From Isoperla grammatica (Eukaryota > Arthropoda > Insecta > Plecoptera > Perlodidae), in assembly GCA_945910005.1 (NCBI GenBank), contig CAMDTW010000366.1, positions 26,010 through 90,009 of the forward strand: a DNA stretch of 64,000 nt, written 5' to 3'. Position numbers and translations under genes: made by a program. Below the pieces are notes generated by a model that saw only the letters and a list, made by a program, of their open reading frames with translations, was not told the origin of the DNA and searched no databases. Below, in pieces: positions 24,600 to 38,204 of this stretch (positions are counted from its first letter, which is position 1; each line of letters starts with the position of its first letter).

Positions 24600-27500
24600 G
24601 TGTAACTTCTATAGAACTTATCGAAATGTGACGAAATGGACAAATTGTGCTTATTGGAGCCTGAAACGCTCTAAAACAACGATTTGTCAACTTTGGTTGA
24701 AACCCTAAGGAATCCCGGCCGTATGCAAGATTCCTCTTAAAACTGGAAGTTTGTGGTAGATAGACTGAAATCAGCCAATTTCTATTTTTTATGCATATTT
24801 TAACCAAAAACGACGAAAAAACTCAATTTATGCATTTTCATTATACTCTTGAAGAATGCAACCTATAATTCTTATTTTTCGAGGGAGGGTGTAACTTCTA
24901 TAGAAGTTATCGAAATGTGACGAAATGGACAAATTGTGCTTATTGGAGCCTGAAACGCTCTAAAACAACGATTTGTGCAATTTGGTTGAAACCCTTAGGA
25001 ATCCCAGCCGTATGCAAGATTCCTCTTAAATCTGGAAGTTTGTGGTAGATTGACTAAAATCAGCCAATTTCTATATTTTATGCATATTTTAACCAAAAAC
25101 GACGAAAAAACTCAATTTATGCATTTTCATTATACTCTTGAAGAATGCAGCCTATAATTCTTATTTTTCAACGGAGGGTTAACTTCTATAGAAGTTATCG
25201 AAATGTGACGAAATGGACAAATTGTGCTTATTAAAGCCTGAAACGCTCTAAAACAACGATTTGTCAACTTTTGTTGAATCCCTTAGGAATCCCGGCCGTA
25301 TGCAAGATTCCTCTTAAAACTGGAAGTTTGTGGTAGATAGACTGAAATCAGCCAATTTCTATTTTGTAAGTATATTTTAACCAAAAACGACGAAAAAACT
25401 CAATTTATGCATTTTCATTATACTCTTGAAGAATGCAACCTATAATTCTTATTTTTCGACGGAGGGTGTAACTTCTATAGAAGTTATCGAAATGTGACAA
25501 AATGGACAAATTGTGCTTATTGGAGCCTGAAACGCTCTAAAAGAACGATTTGTCAACTTTGGTTGAAACCCTTAGGAATCCCGGCCGTATGCAAGATTCC
25601 TCTTAAAACTGAAAGTTTGTGGTAGATAGACTGAAATCAGCCAATTTCTATTTTTTATGCATATTTTAACCAAAAACGACGAAAAAAAACTCAATTTATG
25701 CATTTTCATTATACTCTTGAAGAATGCAACCTATAATTCTTATTTTTCGACGGAGGGTGTAACCTCTATAGAAGTTATCGAAATGTGACGAAATGGACAA
25801 ATTGTGCTTATTGGAGCCTGAAACGCTCTAAAACAACGATTTGTGCAATTTGGTTGAAACCCTTAGGAATCCCAGCCGTATGCAAGACTCCTCTTAAAAC
25901 TGGAAGTTTGTGGTAGATAGACTAAAATCAGCCAATTTCTATTTTTTATGCATATTTTAACCAAAAACGACGAAAAAACTCAATTTATGCATTTTCATTA
26001 TACTCTTGAAGAATGCAGCCTATAATTCTTATTTTTCAACGGAGGGTGTAACTTCTATAGAAGTTATCGAAATGTGACGATATGGACAAATTGTGCTTAT
26101 TGGAGCCTGAAACGCTCTAAAACAACGATTTGTGCAATATGGTTGAAACCCTTAGGAATCCCAGCCGTATGCAAGATTCCTCTTAAACTGGAAGTTTGTG
26201 GTAGATAGACTAAAATCAGCCAATTTCTATATTTTATGCATATTTTAACCAAAACGACGAAAAAACTCAATTTATGCATTTTCATTATACTCTTGAAGAA
26301 TGCAGACTATAATTCTTATTTTTCAACGGAGGGTGTAACTTCTATAGAAGTTATCGAAATGTGACGAAATGGACAAATTGTGCTTATTGGAGCCTGAAAC
26401 GCTCTAAAACAACGATTTGTGCAATTTGGTTGAAACCCTTAGGAATCCCAGCCGTATGCAAGATTCCTCTTAAAACTGGAAGTTTGTGGTAGATAGACTA
26501 AAATCAGCCAATTTCTATATTTTATGCATATTTTAACCAAAAACGACGAAAAAACTCAATTTATGCATTTTCATTATACTCTTGAAGAATGCAGCCTATA
26601 ATTCTTATTTTTCAACGGAGGGTGTAACTTCTATAGAAGTTATCGAAATGTGACGAAATGGACAAATTGTGCTTAATGGAGCCTGAAACGCTCTAAAGCA
26701 ACGATTTGTCAACTTTGGTTGAAACCCTAAGGAATCCCGGCCGTATGCAAGATTCCTCTTAAAACTGGAAGTTTGTGGTAGATAGACTGAAATCAGCCAA
26801 TTTCTATTTTTTATGCATATTTTAACCAAAAACGACGAAAAAACTCAATTTATGCATTTTCATTATACTCTTGAAGAATGCAACCTATAATTCTTATTTT
26901 TCGACGGAGGGTGTAACTTCTATAGAAGTTATCGAAATGTGACGAAATAAACAAATTGTGCTTATTGGAACCTGAAACGCTCTAAAACAACGATTTGTCA
27001 ACTTTGGTTGAAACCCTTAGGAATCCCGGCCGTATGCAAGATTCCTCTTAAAACTGGAAGTTTGTGGTAGATAGACTGAAATCAGCCAATTTCTATTTTT
27101 TATGCATATTTTAACCAAAAACGACGAAAAAACTCAATTTATGCATTTTCATTATACTCTTGAAGAATGCAACCTATAATTCTTATTTTTCGACGGAGGG
27201 TGTAACTTCTATGGAAGTTATCGAAATGTGACGAAATGGACAAATTGTGCTTATTGGAGCCTGAAACGCTTTAAAACAACGATTTGTGCAATTTGGTTGA
27301 AACCCTTAGGAATCCCAGCCGTATGCAAGATTCCTCTTAAAACTGGAAGTTTGTGGTAGATAGACTAAAATCAGCCAATTTCTATATTTTATGCAGCTTT
27401 TAACCAAAAACGACGAAAAAACTCAATTTATGCATTTTCATTATACTCTTGAAGAATGCAGCCTATAATTCTTATTTTTCAACGGAGGGTGTAACTTCTA

Positions 27501-28415
27501 TAGAAGTTATCGAAATGTGACGAAATGGACAAATTGTGCTTATTGGAGCCTGAAACGCTCTAAAACAACGATTTGTCAACTTTGGTTGAAACCCTTAGGA
27601 ATCCCGGCCGTATGCAAGATTCCTCTTAAAACTGGAAGTTTGTGGTAGATAGACTGAAATCAGCCAGTTTCTATTTTTTATGAATATTTTAACCAAAACC
27701 GACGAAATAACTCAATTTATGCATTTTCATTATTCCTTTGAAGAATGCAACCTATAATTCTTATTTTTCGACGGAGGGTGTAACTTCTATAGAAGTTATC
27801 GAAATGTGACGAAATGGACAAATTTTGCTTATTGGAGCCTGAAACGCTCTAAAACAACGATTTGTCAACTTTGGTTGAAACCCTTAGGAATCCCGACCGT
27901 ATGCAAGATTCATCTTAAAACTGGAAGTTTGTGTTAGATAGACTGAAATCAGCCAATTTCTATTTTTTATGCATATTTTAACCAAAAACGACGAAAAAAC
28001 TCAATTTATGCATTTTCATTATACTCTTGAAGAATGCAAACTATAATTCTTATTTTTCGATGGAGGGTGTAACTTCTAAAGAAGTTATCGAAATGTGACG
28101 AAATTGACAAATTGTGCTTATTGGAGCCTGAAACGCTCTAAAACAACGATTTGTCAACTTTGATTGAAACCCTTAGGAATCCCAGCCGTATGCAAGATTC
28201 CTCTTAAAACTGGAAACTTGTGGTAGATAGACTGAAATCAGCCAATTTCTATTTTTTATGCATATTTTAACCAAAAACGACGAAAAAACTCAATTTATGC
28301 ATTTTCATTATACTCTTGAAGAATGCAGCCTATAATTCTTATTTTTCAACAAAGGGTGTAACTTCTATAGAAGTTATCGAAATGTGACGAAATGGACAAA
28401 TTGTGCTTATTGGAG
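24600..28415 (+). repeat. Segmental duplication, second copy
   Basis: The partner of 19400-24370, shorter by the four-monomer inner repeat. Shared markers continue to caacaaaggg (about 24303 and 28348), after which the copies part. Private changes here include cttaaactgg and ccaaaacgac (each one base short, near 26187 and 26250) and gaaaaaaaactc (two extra bases near 25682). Confidence 0.75.
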
Positions 28416-29790
28416 CCTAAAACGCTCTAAAACAACGATTTGTTACCTTTGGTTGAAACCTTAGGAATCCCGGCCGTATGCAAGATTCCTCTTAAAACTG
28501 GAAGTTTGTGGTAGATAGACTGAAATCAGCCAATTTCTATTTTTTATGCATATTTTAACCAAAAACGACGAAAAAACTCAATTTATGCAATTTCATTATA
28601 CTCTTGAAGAATGCAACCTATAATTCTTATTTTTCGACGGAGGGTGTAACTTCTATAGAAGTTATCGAAATGTGACGAAATGGACAAATTGTGCTTATTG
28701 GAGCCTGAAACGCTCTAAAACAACGATTTGTCAATTTTGGTTGAAACCCTTAGGAATCCCGGCCGTATGCAAGATTCCTCTTAAAACTGGAATTTTGTGG
28801 TAGATAGACTGAAATCAGCCAATTTCTATTTTTTATGCATATTTTAACCAAAAACGACGAAAAAACTCAATTTATGCATTTTCATTATACTCTTGAAGAA
28901 TGCAACCTATAATTCTTATTTTTCGACGGAGGGTGTAACTTCTATAGAAGTTATCGAAATGTGACGAAATGGACAAATTGTGCTTTTTGGAGCCTGAAAC
29001 GCTCTAAAACAAAGATTTGTGCAATTTGGTTGAAACCCTTAGGAATCCCAGCCGTATGCAAGATTCCTCTTAACACTGGAAGTTTGTGGTAGATAGACTA
29101 AAATCAGCCAATTTCTATATTTTATGCATATTTTAACCAAAAACGACGAAAAAACTCAATTTAACATTTTCATTATACTCTTGAAGAATGCAGCCTGCAA
29201 TTCTTATTTTTCAACGGAGGGTGTAACTTCTATAGAAGTTATCGAAATGTGACAAAATGGACAAATTGTGCTAATTGGAGCCTGATACGCTCTAAAACAA
29301 CGATTTGTCAACTTTGGTTGAAACCCTTAGGAATCCCGGCCGTATGCAAGATTCCTCTTAAAACTGGAAGTTTGTGGTAGATAGACTGAAATCAGCCAAT
29401 TTCTATTTTTTATGCATATTTTAACCAAAAACGACGAAAAAAATCAATTTATGCATTTTTATTATACTCTTGAAGAATGCAACCTATAATTCTTATTTTT
29501 CGACGGACGGTGTAACTTCTATAGAAGTTATCGAAATGTGACGAAATGGACAAATTGTGCTTATTGGAGCCTACAACGCTCTAAAACAACGATTTGTGCA
29601 ATTTGGATGAAACCCTTAGGAATCCCAGCCGTATGCAAGATTCCTCTTAAAACTGGAAGTTTGTGGTAGATAGACTAAAATCAGCCAATTTCTATATTTT
29701 ATGCATATTTTAACCAAAAACGACGAAAAAACTCAATTTATGCATTTTCATTATACTCTTGAAGAATGCAGCCTATAATTCTTATTTTTC
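26505..29790 (+). repeat. 3.3-kb duplication, first copy
   Basis: Matches 31993-35275 at offset about 5,488 (19 monomers less 3 bp). The shared rare changes are aaataaacaaattg, gcttaatgg with ctctaaagc, ccaaaaccgac, cccgaccg, ggaaacttgtgg, ttgttacctttgg with gaaaccttagg, tgcaatttcatt, ggaattttgtgg, cttaacactgg, gacggacggtg and cctacaacgc. So many shared private changes imply a recent event. Confidence 0.82.
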
Positions 29791-29970
29791 AACGGAGGGT
29801 GTAACTTCTATAGAAGTTATCGAAATGTGACGAAATGGACAAATTGTGCTTATTGGAGCCTGAAACGCTCTAAAACAACGATTTGTCAACTTTGGTTGAA
29901 ACCCTTAGGAATCCCGGCCGTATGCAAGATTCCTCTTAAAACTGGAAGTTTGTGGTAGATAGACTGAAAT
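28700..29970 (+). repeat. Block with ttaacatttt marker, first of four
   Basis: The series caattttgg, caaagatttg, ttaacatttt with gcctgcaattc, gctaattgg with cctgatacgc, and aaaaaaatcaatt is repeated 2,023 bp (7 monomers) later at 30.7-31.99 kb. It appears again near 34.2 and 36.2 kb. The ttaacatttt mark is at about 29161, 31184, 34648 and 36671, giving spacings of 7, 12 and 7 monomers. Confidence 0.7.
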
Positions 29971-31992
29971 CAGCCAATTTCTATTTTTTATGCATATTTT
30001 AACCAAAAACGACGAAAAAACTCAATTTATGCATTTTCATTATACTCTTGAAGAATGCAACCTATAATTCTTATTTTTCGACGGAGGGTGTAACTTCTAT
30101 GGAAGTTATCGAAATGTGACGAAATGGACAAATTGTGCTTATTGGAGCCTAAAACGCTCTAAAACAACGATTTGTCAACTTTGGTTGAAACCCTTAGGAA
30201 TCCCGGCCGTATGCAAGATTCCTCTTAAAACTGGAAGTTTGTGGTAGATAGACTGAAATCAGCCAATTTCTATTTTTTATGCATATTTTAACCAAAAACG
30301 ACGAAAAAACTCAATTTATGCATTTTCATTTTACTCTTGAAGAATGCAACCTATAATTCTTATTTTTCGACGGAGGGTGTAACTTCTATAGAAGTTATCG
30401 AAATGTGACGAAATGGACAAATTGTGCTTATTGGAGCCTGAAACGCTCTAAAACAACGATTTGTGCAATTTGGTTGAAACCCTTAGGAATCCCAGCCGTA
30501 TGCAAGATTCCTCTTAAAACTGGAAGTTTGTGGTAGAAAGACTAAAATCAGCCAATTTCTATATTAATTGCAAATTTTAACCAAAAACGACGAAAAAACT
30601 CAATTTATGCATTTTCATTATACTCTTGAAGAATGCAGCCTATAATTCTTATTTTTCAACGGAGGGTGTAACTTCTATAGAAGTTATCGAAATGTGACGA
30701 AATTGACAAATTGTGCTTATTGGAGCCTGAAACGCTCTAAAACAACGATTTGTCAATTTTGGTTGAAACCCTTAGGAATCCCGGCCGTATGCAAGATTCC
30801 TCTTAAAACTGGAAGTTTGTGGTAGATAGACTGAAATCAGCCAATTTCTATTTTTTATGCATATTTTAACCAAAAACGACGAAAAAACTCAATTTATGCA
30901 TTTTCATTATACTCTTGAAGAATGCAACCTATAATTCTTATTTTTCGACGGAGGGTGTAACTTCTATAGAAGTTATCGAAATGTGACGAAATGGACAAAT
31001 TGTGCTTTTTGGAGCCTGAAACGCTCTAAAACAAAGATTTGTGCAATTTGGTTGAAACCCTTAGGAATCCCAGCCGTATGCAAGATTCCTCTTAAAACTG
31101 GAAGTTTGTGGTAGATAGACTAAAATCAGCCAATTTCTATATTTTATGCATATTTTAACCAAAAACGACGAAAAAACTCAATTTAACATTTTCATTATAC
31201 TCTTGAAGAATGCAGCCTGCAATTCTTATTTTTCAACGGAGGGTGTAACTTCTATAGAAGTTATCGAAATGTGACAAAATGGACAAATTGTGCTAATTGG
31301 AGCCTGATACGCTCTAAAACAACGATTTGTCAACTTTGGTTGAAACCCTTAGGAATCCCGGCCGTATGCAAGATTCCTCTTAAAACTGGAAGTTTGTGGT
31401 AGATAGACTGAAATCAGCCAATTTCTATTTTTTATGCATATTTTAACCAAAAACGACGAAAAAAATCAATTTATGCATTTTTATTATACTCTTGAAGAAT
31501 GCAACCTATAATTCTTATTTTTCGACGGAGGGTGTAACTTCTATAGAAGTTATCGAAATGTGACGAAATGGACAAATTGTGCTTATTGGAGCCTGATACG
31601 CTCTAAAACAACGATTTGTGCAATTTGGATGAAACCCTTAGAAATCCCAGCCGTATGCAAGATTCCTCTTAAAACTGGAAGTTTGTGGTAGATAGACTAA
31701 AATCAGCCAATTTCTATATTTTATGCATATTTTAACCAAAAACGACGAAAAAACTCAATTTATGCATTTTCATTATACTCTTGAAGAATGCAGCCTATAA
31801 TTCTTATTTTTCAACGGAGGGTGTAACTTCTATAGAAGTTATCGAAATGTGACGAAATGGACAAATTGTGCTTATTGGAGCCTGAAACGCTCTAAAACAA
31901 CGATTTGTCAACTTTGGTTGAAACCCTTAGGAATCCCGGCCGTATGCAAGATTCCTCTTAAAACTGGAAGTTTGTGGTAGATAGACTGAAAT

Positions 31993-34900
31993 CAGCCAAT
32001 TTCTATATTTTATGCATATTTTAACCAAAAACGACGAAAAAACTCAATTTATGCATTTTCATTATACTCTTGAAGAATGCAGCCTATAATTCTTATTTTT
32101 CAACGGAGGGTGTAACTTCTATAGAAGTTATCGAAATGTGACGAAATGGACAAATTGTGCTTAATGGAGCCTGAAACGCTCTAAAGCAACGATTTGTCAA
32201 CTTTGGTTGAAACCCTAAGGAATCCCGGCCGTATGCAAGATTCCTCTTAAAACTGGAAGTTTGTGGTAGATAGACTGAAATCAGCCAATTTCTATTTTTT
32301 ATGCATATTTTAACCAAAAACGACGAAAAAACTCAATTTATGCATTTTCATTATACTCTTGAAGAATGCAACCTATAATTCTTATTTTTCGACGGAGGGT
32401 GTAACTTCTATAGAAGTTATCGAAATGTGACGAAATAAACAAATTGTGCTTATTGGAACCTGAAACGCTCTAAAACAACGATTTGTCAACTTTGGTTGAA
32501 ACCCTTAGGAATCCCGGCCGTATGCAAGATTCCTCTTAAAACTGGAAGTTTGTGGTAGATAGACTGAAATCAGCCAATTTCTATTTTTTATGCATATTTT
32601 AACCAAAAACGACGAAAAAACTCAATTTATGCATTTTCATTATACTCTTGAAGAATGCAACCTATAATTCTTATTTTTCGACGGAGGGTGTAACTTCTAT
32701 GGAAGTTATCGAAATGTGACGAAATGGACAAATTGTGCTTATTGGAGCCTGAAACGCTTTAAAACAACGATTTGTGCAATTTGGTTGAAACCCTTAGGAA
32801 TCCCAGCCGTATGCAAGATTCCTCTTAAAACTGGAAGTTTGTGGTAGATAGACTAAAATCAGCCAATTTCTATATTTTATGCAGCTTTTAACCAAAAACG
32901 ACGAAAAAACTCAATTTATGCATTTTCATTATACTCTTGAAGAATGCAGCCTATAATTCTTATTTTTCAACGGAGGGTGTAACTTCTATAGAAGTTATCG
33001 AAATGTGACGAAATGGACAAATTGTGCTTATTGGAGCCTGAAACGCTCTAAAACAACGATTTGTCAACTTTGGTTGAAACCCTTAGGAATCCCGGCCGTA
33101 TGCAAGATTCCTCTTAAAACTGGAAGTTTGTGGTAGATAGACTGAAATCAGCCAGTTTCTATTTTTTATGAATATTTTAACCAAAACCGACGAAATAACT
33201 CAATTTATGCATTTTCATTATTCCTTTGAAGAATGCAACCTATAATTCTTATTTTTCGACGGAGGGTGTAACTTCTATAGAAGTTATCGAAATGTGACGA
33301 AATGGACAAATTTTGCTTATTGGAGCCTGAAACGCTCTAAAACAACGATTTGTCAACTTTGGTTGAAACCCTTAGGAATCCCGACCGTATGCAAGATTCA
33401 TCTTAAAACTGGAAGTTTGTGTTAGATAGACTGAAATCAGCCAATTTCTATTTTTTATGCATATTTTAACCAAAAACGACGAAAAAACTCAATTTATGCA
33501 TTTTCATTATACTCTTGAAGAATGCAAACTATAATTCTTATTTTTCGATGGAGGGTGTAACTTCTAAAGAAGTTATCGAAATGTGACGAAATTGACAAAT
33601 TGTGCTTATTGGAGCCTGAAACGCTCTAAAACAACGATTTGTCAACTTTGATTGAAACCCTTAGGAATCCCAGCCGTATGCAAGATTCCTCTTAAAACTG
33701 GAAACTTGTGGTAGATAGACTGAAATCAGCCAATTTCTATTTTTTATGCATATTTTAACCAAAAACGACGAAAAAACTCAATTTATGCATTTTCATTATA
33801 CTCTTGAAGAATGCAGCCTATAATTCTTATTTTTCAACAAAGGGTGTAACTTCTATAGAAGTTATCGAAATGTGACGAAATGGACAAATTGTGCTTATTG
33901 GAGCCTAAAACGCTCTAAAACAACGATTTGTTACCTTTGGTTGAAACCTTAGGAATCCCGGCCGTATGCAAGATTCCTCTTAAAACTGGAAGTTTGTGGT
34001 AGATAGACTGAAATCAGCCAATTTCTATTTTTTATGCATATTTTAACCAAAAACGACGAAAAAACTCAATTTATGCAATTTCATTATACTCTTGAAGAAT
34101 GCAACCTATAATTCTTATTTTTCGACGGAGGGTGTAACTTCTATAGAAGTTATCGAAATGTGACGAAATGGACAAATTGTGCTTATTGGAGCCTGAAACG
34201 CTCTAAAACAACGATTTGTCAATTTTGGTTGAAACCCTTAGGAATCCCGGCCGTATGCAAGATTCCTCTTAAAACTGGAATTTTGTGGTAGATAGACTGA
34301 AATCAGCCAATTTCTATTTTTTATGCATATTTTAACCAAAAACGACGAAAAAACTCAATTTATGCATTTTCATTATACTCTTGAAGAATGCAACCTATAA
34401 TTCTTATTTTTCGACGGAGGGTGTAACTTCTATAGAAGTTATCGAAATGTGACGAAATGGACAAATTGTGCTTTTTTGAGCCTGAAACGCTCTAAAACAA
34501 AGATTTGTGCAATTTGGTTGAAACCCTTAGGAATCCCAGCCGTATGCAAGATTCCTCTTAACACTGGAAGTTTGTGGTAGATAGACTAAAATCAGCCAAT
34601 TTCTATATTTTATGCATATTTTAACCAAAAACGACGAAAAAACTCAATTTAACATTTTCATTATACTCTTGAAGAATGCAGCCTGCAATTCTTATTTTTC
34701 AACGGAGGGTGTAACTTCTATAGAAGTTATCGAAATGTGACAAAATGGACAAATTGTGCTAATTGGAGCCTGATACGCTCTAAAACAACGATTTGTCAAC
34801 TTTGGTTGAAACCCTTAGGAATCCCGGCCGTATGCAAGATTCCTCTTAAAACTGGAAGTTTGTGGTAGATAGACTGAAATCAGCCAATTTCTATTTTTTA

Positions 34901-35275
34901 TGCATATTTTAACCAAAAACGACGAAAAAAATCAATTTATGCATTTTTATTATACTCTTGAAGAATGCAACCTATAATTCTTATTTTTCGACGGACGGTG
35001 TAACTTCTATAGAAGTTATCGAAATGTGACGAAATGGACAAATTGTGCTTATTGGAGCCTACAACGCTCTAAAACAACGATTTGTGCAATTTGGATGAAA
35101 CCCTTAGGAATCCCAGCCGTATGCAAGATTCCTCTTAAAACTGGAAGTTTGTGGTAGATAGACTAAAATCAGCCAATTTCTATATTTTATGCATATTTTA
35201 ACCAAAAACGACGAAAAAACTCAATTTATGCATTTTCATTATACTCTTGAAGAATGCAGCCTATAATTCTTATTT
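31993..35275 (+). repeat. 3.3-kb duplication, second copy
   Basis: The partner of 26505-29790. One visible difference is gcttttttgagcc near 34471 against gctttttggagcc near 28983. The right edge is where tattttcaacgg (one base short, about 35271) and gaagttaacg appear. Confidence 0.82.
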
Positions 35276-36460
35276 TCAACGGAGGGTGTAACTTCTATAG
35301 AAGTTAACGAAATGTGACGAAATGGACAAATTGTGCTTATTAGAGGCTGAAACGCTCTAAAACAACGTTTTGTCAACTTTGGTTGAAACCCTTAGGAAAC
35401 CCGGCCGTATGCAAGATTCCTCTTAAAACTGGAAGTTTGTGGTAGATAGACTAAAATCAGCCAATTTCTATATTTTATGCATATTTTAACCAAAAACGAC
35501 CAAAAAACTCAATTTATGCATTTTCATAATACTCTTTCAGAATGCACACTAACATTATTATTTTTCAACGGTTGGTGTAACTTCTAAAGTAGTTATCGAA
35601 ATGTGACGAAATGGACAAATTGTGCTTATTCGAGCCTGAAACGCTCTAAAACAACGATTTGTCAACTTTGGTTGAAACCCTTAGGAATCCCAGCCGTATG
35701 CAAGATTCCTCTTAAAACTGGAAGTTTGTGGTAGATAGACTGAAATCAGCCAATTTCTATATTTTATGCATATTTTAACCAAAAACGACGAAAAAACTCA
35801 ATTTATGCATTTTCATTATACTCTTGAAGAGTGCAGCCTATAATTCTTATTTTTCAACGGAGGGTGTAACTTCTATAGAAGTTATCGAAATGTGACGAAA
35901 TGGACAAATTGTGCTTATTGGAGCCTGAAACGCTCTAAAACAACGATTTGTCAACTTTAGTTGAAACCCTTAGGAATCCCAGCCGTATGCAAGATTCCTC
36001 TTAAAACTGGAAGTTTGTGGTAGATAGACTGAAATCAGCCAATTTCTATATTTTATGCATATTTTAACCAAAAACGACGAAAAAAACTCAATTTATGCAT
36101 TTTTATTATACTCTTGAAGAATGCAGCCTATAATTCTTATTTTTCAACGGAGGGTGTAACTTCTATAGAAGTTATCGAAATGTGACGACATGGACAAATT
36201 GTCCTGATTGGAGCCTGAAACGCTCTAAAACAACGATTTGTCAACTTTAGTTGAAACCCTTAAGAATCCCGGCCGTATGCAAGATTCCTCTTAAAACTGG
36301 AAGTTTGTGGTAGATAGACTGAAATCAGCCAATTTCTATTTTTTATGCATATTTTAACCAAAAACGACGAAAAAACTCAATTTATGCATTTTCATTATAC
36401 TCTTGAAGAATGCAACCTATAATTCTTATTTTTCGACGGAGGGTGTAACTTCTATAGAAA
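35265..36460 (+). repeat. 1.2-kb duplication, first copy
   Basis: Matches 40683-41874 at offset 5,416-5,418. Shared changes are gaagttaacg, gaggctgaaac, caacgttttg, aggaaacccgg, the D variant, cttattcgagcc, gaagagtgcagcc, gacgacatgg with gtcctgattgg, and cttaagaatcc. Confidence 0.78.
35534..35595 (+). repeat. D-variant junction segment 5
   Basis: Lies 17,042 bp (59 monomers) after segment 4, the longest gap between D copies. The monomer after it carries cttattcgagcc. It sits inside the block duplicated at 40.7-41.9 kb. Confidence 0.85.
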
Positions 36461-38204
36461 TTATCGAAATGTGACGAAATGGACAAATTGTGCTTTTTGG
36501 AGCCTGAAACGCTCTAAAACAAAGATTTGTGCAATTTGGTTGAAACCCTTAGGAATCCCAGCCGTATGCAAGATTCCTCTTAAAACTGGAAGTTTGTGGT
36601 AGATAGACTAAAATCAGCCAATTTCTATATTTTATGCATATTTTAACCAAAAACGACGAAAAAACTCAATTTAACATTTTCATTATTTTCTTGAAGAATG
36701 CAGCCTGCAATTCTTATTTTTCAACGGAGGGTGTAACTTCTATAGAAGTTATCGAAATGTGACAAAATGGACAAATTGTGCTAATTGGAGCCTGATACGC
36801 TCTAAAACAACGATTTGTCAACTTTGGTTGAAACCCTTAGGAATCCCGGCCGTATGCAAGATTCCTCTTAAAACTGGAAGTTTGTGGTAGATAGACTGAA
36901 ATCAGCCAATTTCTATTTTTTATGCATATTTTAACCAAAAACGACGAAAAAAATCAATTTATGCATTTTTATTATACTCTTGAAGAATGCAACCTATAAT
37001 TCTTATTTTTCGACGGAGGGTGTAACTTCTATAGAAGTTATCGAAATGTGACGAAATGGACAAATTGTGCTTATTGGAGCCTGAAACGCTCTAAAACAAC
37101 GATTTGTGCAATTTGGATGAAACCCTTAGGAATCCCAGCCGTATGCAAGATTCCTCTTAAAACTGGAAGTTTGTGGTAGATAGACTAAAATCAGCCAATT
37201 TCTATATTTTATGCATATTTTAACCAAAAACGACGAAAAAACTCAATTTATGCATTTTCATTATACTCTTGAAGAATGCAGCCTATAATTCTTATTTTTT
37301 AACGGAGGGTGTAACTTCTATAGAAGTTATCGAAATGTGACAAAATGGACAAATTGTGCTTATTGGAGCCTGAAACGCTCTAAAACAACGATTTGTCAAC
37401 TTTGGTTGAAACCCTTAGGAATCCCGGCCGTATGCAAGATTCCTCTTAAAACTGGAAGTTTGTGGTAGATAGACTGAAATCAGCCAATTTCTATTTTTTA
37501 TGCATATTTTAACCAAAAACGACGAAAAAACTCAATTTATGCATTTTCATTATACTCTTGAAGAATGCAACCTATAATTCTTATTTTTCGACGGAGGGTG
37601 TAACTTCTATAGAAGTTATCGAAATGTGACGAAATGGACAAATTGTGCTTATTGGAGCCTAAAACGCTCTAAAACAACGATTTGTCAACTTTGGTTGAAA
37701 CCCTTAGGAATCCCGGCCGTATGCAAGATTCCTCTTAAAACTGGAAGTTTGTGGTAGATAGACTGAAATCAGCCAATTTCTATTTTTTATGCATATTTTA
37801 ACCAAAAACGACGAAAAAACTCAATTTATGCATTTTCATTTTACTCTTGAAGAATGCAACCTATAATTCTTATTTTTCGACGGAGGGTGTAACTTCTAAA
37901 GAAGTTATCGAAATGTGACGAAATGGACAAATTGTGCTTATTGGAGCCTGAAACGCTCTAAAACAACGATTTGTGCAATTTGGTTGAAACTCTTAGGAAT
38001 CCCAGCCGTATGCAAGATTCCTCTTAAAACTGGAAGTTTGTGGTAGAAAGACTTAAATCAGCCAATTTCTATATGTATTGCAAATTTTAACCAAAAACGA
38101 CGAAAAAACTCAATTTATGCATTTTCATTATACTCTTGAAGAATGCAGCCTATAATTCTTATTTTTCAACGGAGGGTGTAACTTCTATAGAAGTTTTCGA
38201 AATG

